Source: Nitrospinota bacterium (GTDB lineage: Bacteria; Nitrospinota; Nitrospinia; UBA9942). Taken from it: 5,289 nucleotides of DNA. The stretch spans positions 23,521 through 28,809 of the forward strand of contig DNJG01000052.1 of the NCBI GenBank assembly GCA_003489165.1. The letters are read 5' to 3'. Position 1 is the stretch's first letter. Each line of letters begins with the position of its first letter. Both the position numbers and the translations under genes were made by a program. A model generated the notes under the pieces. The model worked only from the letters and a program-made list of their open reading frames with translations, had not been told where the DNA came from and did not search any database. This document shows positions 4,614 to 5,289 of this stretch, one piece after another.

Positions 4614-4655
4614 TGTTAATCTTCAATCTTCAATAGTCAATCTTCAATCTTCATT
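4614..4655. repeat. Heptamer array CTTCAAT-type x5-6, overlapping the propeller gene stop
   Basis: Units on the plus strand: TGTTAAT, CTTCAAT, CTTCAAT, AGTCAAT, CTTCAAT and CTTCATT. It is inverted relative to the adjacent TTGAATA array. The TGA stop of the propeller gene (4653-4651) lies within the last unit. Confidence 0.88.
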
Positions 4656-5289
4656 TCAGATACAACAGCCATATATTAAAGCGGCTGAAATCCCCTGAGC
4701 GGTTTGTAACATAAGCTATTTTCTTTCCATCAGGGCTCCATGATGGAAACCAGTCTATCTGCTCTTCCCCGTTAATCATCACCTTCTCACCGCTATCAAC
4801 ATCCGCTATCCAGATGTTGTAATCCGTCCAATATATCGGGGCAAACTGTTTACCTGCCTTTTTTGAATAGGCTATTTTTCTGCCATCTGGGCTGAAGACC
4901 GGTGTCCAGTAGAGAGAATCCTCTGTCATAACAGGAGTAAGACCATTACCATCACTATTAATAGTCCATATACCTATGCTACCTTTCATATCCAGTTCAA
5001 ATGTAATTCTGTCACCGCGAGGGCTATAATTTATACGATAAAGAAATTTATTAAATGGATAGATACCACCTGCACCTATTGATAGCGGATTAGAAGTATT
5101 TATATTTCGCCTGTCACTGATAAGTTCAATATTAGTTTTCTTATTTAATCTGGAGCCAAGAAGTAAAGCGTCCTTAATGGATGCAATATTTTTAAGACTC
5201 CCCTCAGCGATATTATATCCCCATATTTCAGGGGCTTGTTCATTACCTTCAGACACAAAGACAATCTCTTTCCCATCAGGTTTCCATGC
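4651..5289 (-). CDS. PD40/TolB-like beta-propeller protein, 5' end outside window
   Basis: Only the last 212 codons are visible. The frame stays open to the window edge and begins in the middle of a propeller motif (AWKPDGKEIVF), so the GTG at 5256 is internal and not a start. Four PD40-type strands can be read: WKPDGKEIVF near residue 2, YSPRGDRITF near 88, FSPDGRKIAY near 132 and WSPDGKKIAY near 184. Two are followed by an IW pair typical of these blades (IWTINSDG, IWIADVDSG). PD40 repeats build TolB-like or WD40-like propellers, often periplasmic and used for protein or glycan binding; no catalytic triad is visible, so a binding role is inferred. Between the first and second motifs there is a longer non-motif stretch of about 60 residues. 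The protein ends shortly after the last blade, and its TGA stop falls inside a heptamer repeat array. It precedes two SUMF1-domain genes on the same strand and may share their transcript. The fold assignment is firm; the cellular role is not known. Confidence 0.9.
   Translation of the reverse strand, partial: AWKPDGKEIVFVSEGNEQAPEIWGYNIAEGSLKNIASIKDALLLGSRLNKKTNIELISDRRNINTSNPLSIGAGGIYPFNKFLYRINYSPRGDRITFELDMKGSIGIWTINSDGNGLTPVMTEDSLYWTPVFSPDGRKIAYSKKAGKQFAPIYWTDYNIWIADVDSGEKVMINGEEQIDWFPSWSPDGKKIAYVTNRSGDFSRFNIWLLYLK

Larger units (their letters stand above)
4552..4650. other. Repeat-filled gap between propeller and first SUMF1 genes
   Basis: Apart from the ribosome binding site near 4560 and a short spacer (4607-4613), this gap is two heptamer arrays in inverted orientation. 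I see no gene, and no convincing promoter or terminator. AT-rich TTTAAT and TTGA-type hexamers occur, but they are expected by chance in such repeats. Confidence 0.75.

Noticed and set aside
4444..4655. CRISPR array
   Set aside because: The units are 7 bases in direct contact, without spacers of constant length or a 20-40-base repeat.
5254..5256. GTG at 5256 as the start of the propeller gene
   Set aside because: The frame is open upstream to the window edge and encodes a PD40 motif (WKPDGKEIVF), so this GTG is an internal Val codon.

Overview
The window reads as an AT-rich piece of a Gram-negative bacterial chromosome. At least four of its genes appear to encode exported proteins, and several families of very short repeats lie in and between the genes. 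The gene content (TolB-like PD40 propeller, SUMF1/FGE-sulfatase domains, rhodanese folds, Uma2) together with these repeats suggests an uncultured environmental lineage such as Nitrospirota, Planctomycetota (Brocadiales-like) or Desulfobacterota. That placement is an inference; no marker gene is present.

All six genes are on the minus strand, so transcription runs from position 5289 down to 1. In that order: (1) the 3' part of a PD40 beta-propeller gene, which enters from beyond the window (5289-4651); (2) a repeat-filled gap (4650-4552); (3) a SUMF1-domain protein (4551-3595); (4) a second SUMF1-domain protein (3590-2502); (5) a tandem rhodanese-fold protein (2492-1578); (6) a Uma2-family putative nuclease (1567-950); (7) a repeat-filled gap (949-812); (8) a second tandem rhodanese-fold protein (811-14), paralogous to the first. 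Genes 3 to 6 in transcription order are separated by only 4, 9 and 10 bases, and stop codons lie in or beside the next ribosome binding site. They therefore look like one translationally coupled unit.

The SUMF1 proteins lack the cysteines used by true formylglycine-generating enzymes. All four rhodanese domains lack the catalytic cysteine but keep two other cysteines at matching places. The simplest reading is a set of extracytoplasmic binding or scaffold proteins rather than sulfur-transfer or formylglycine enzymes. The Uma2 protein has no signal peptide and looks like an unrelated cytoplasmic passenger between the two rhodanese paralogues.

The most striking feature is the repeats. Four exported proteins have N-terminal signal regions written in short-period repeats: period 9 in the downstream rhodanese gene, inverted period-8 CACAGAG-type palindromes in the upstream rhodanese gene and the second SUMF1 gene, and period-7 arrays in the first SUMF1 gene. 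Several units have lengths not divisible by three and no stop in any frame on either strand. One strand encodes charged residues and the complement encodes hydrophobic ones, so an inverted pair gives a charged n-region followed by a hydrophobic core whatever the frame. Other repeat families supply the end of the Uma2 gene and the stop of the propeller gene, and fill both gaps.
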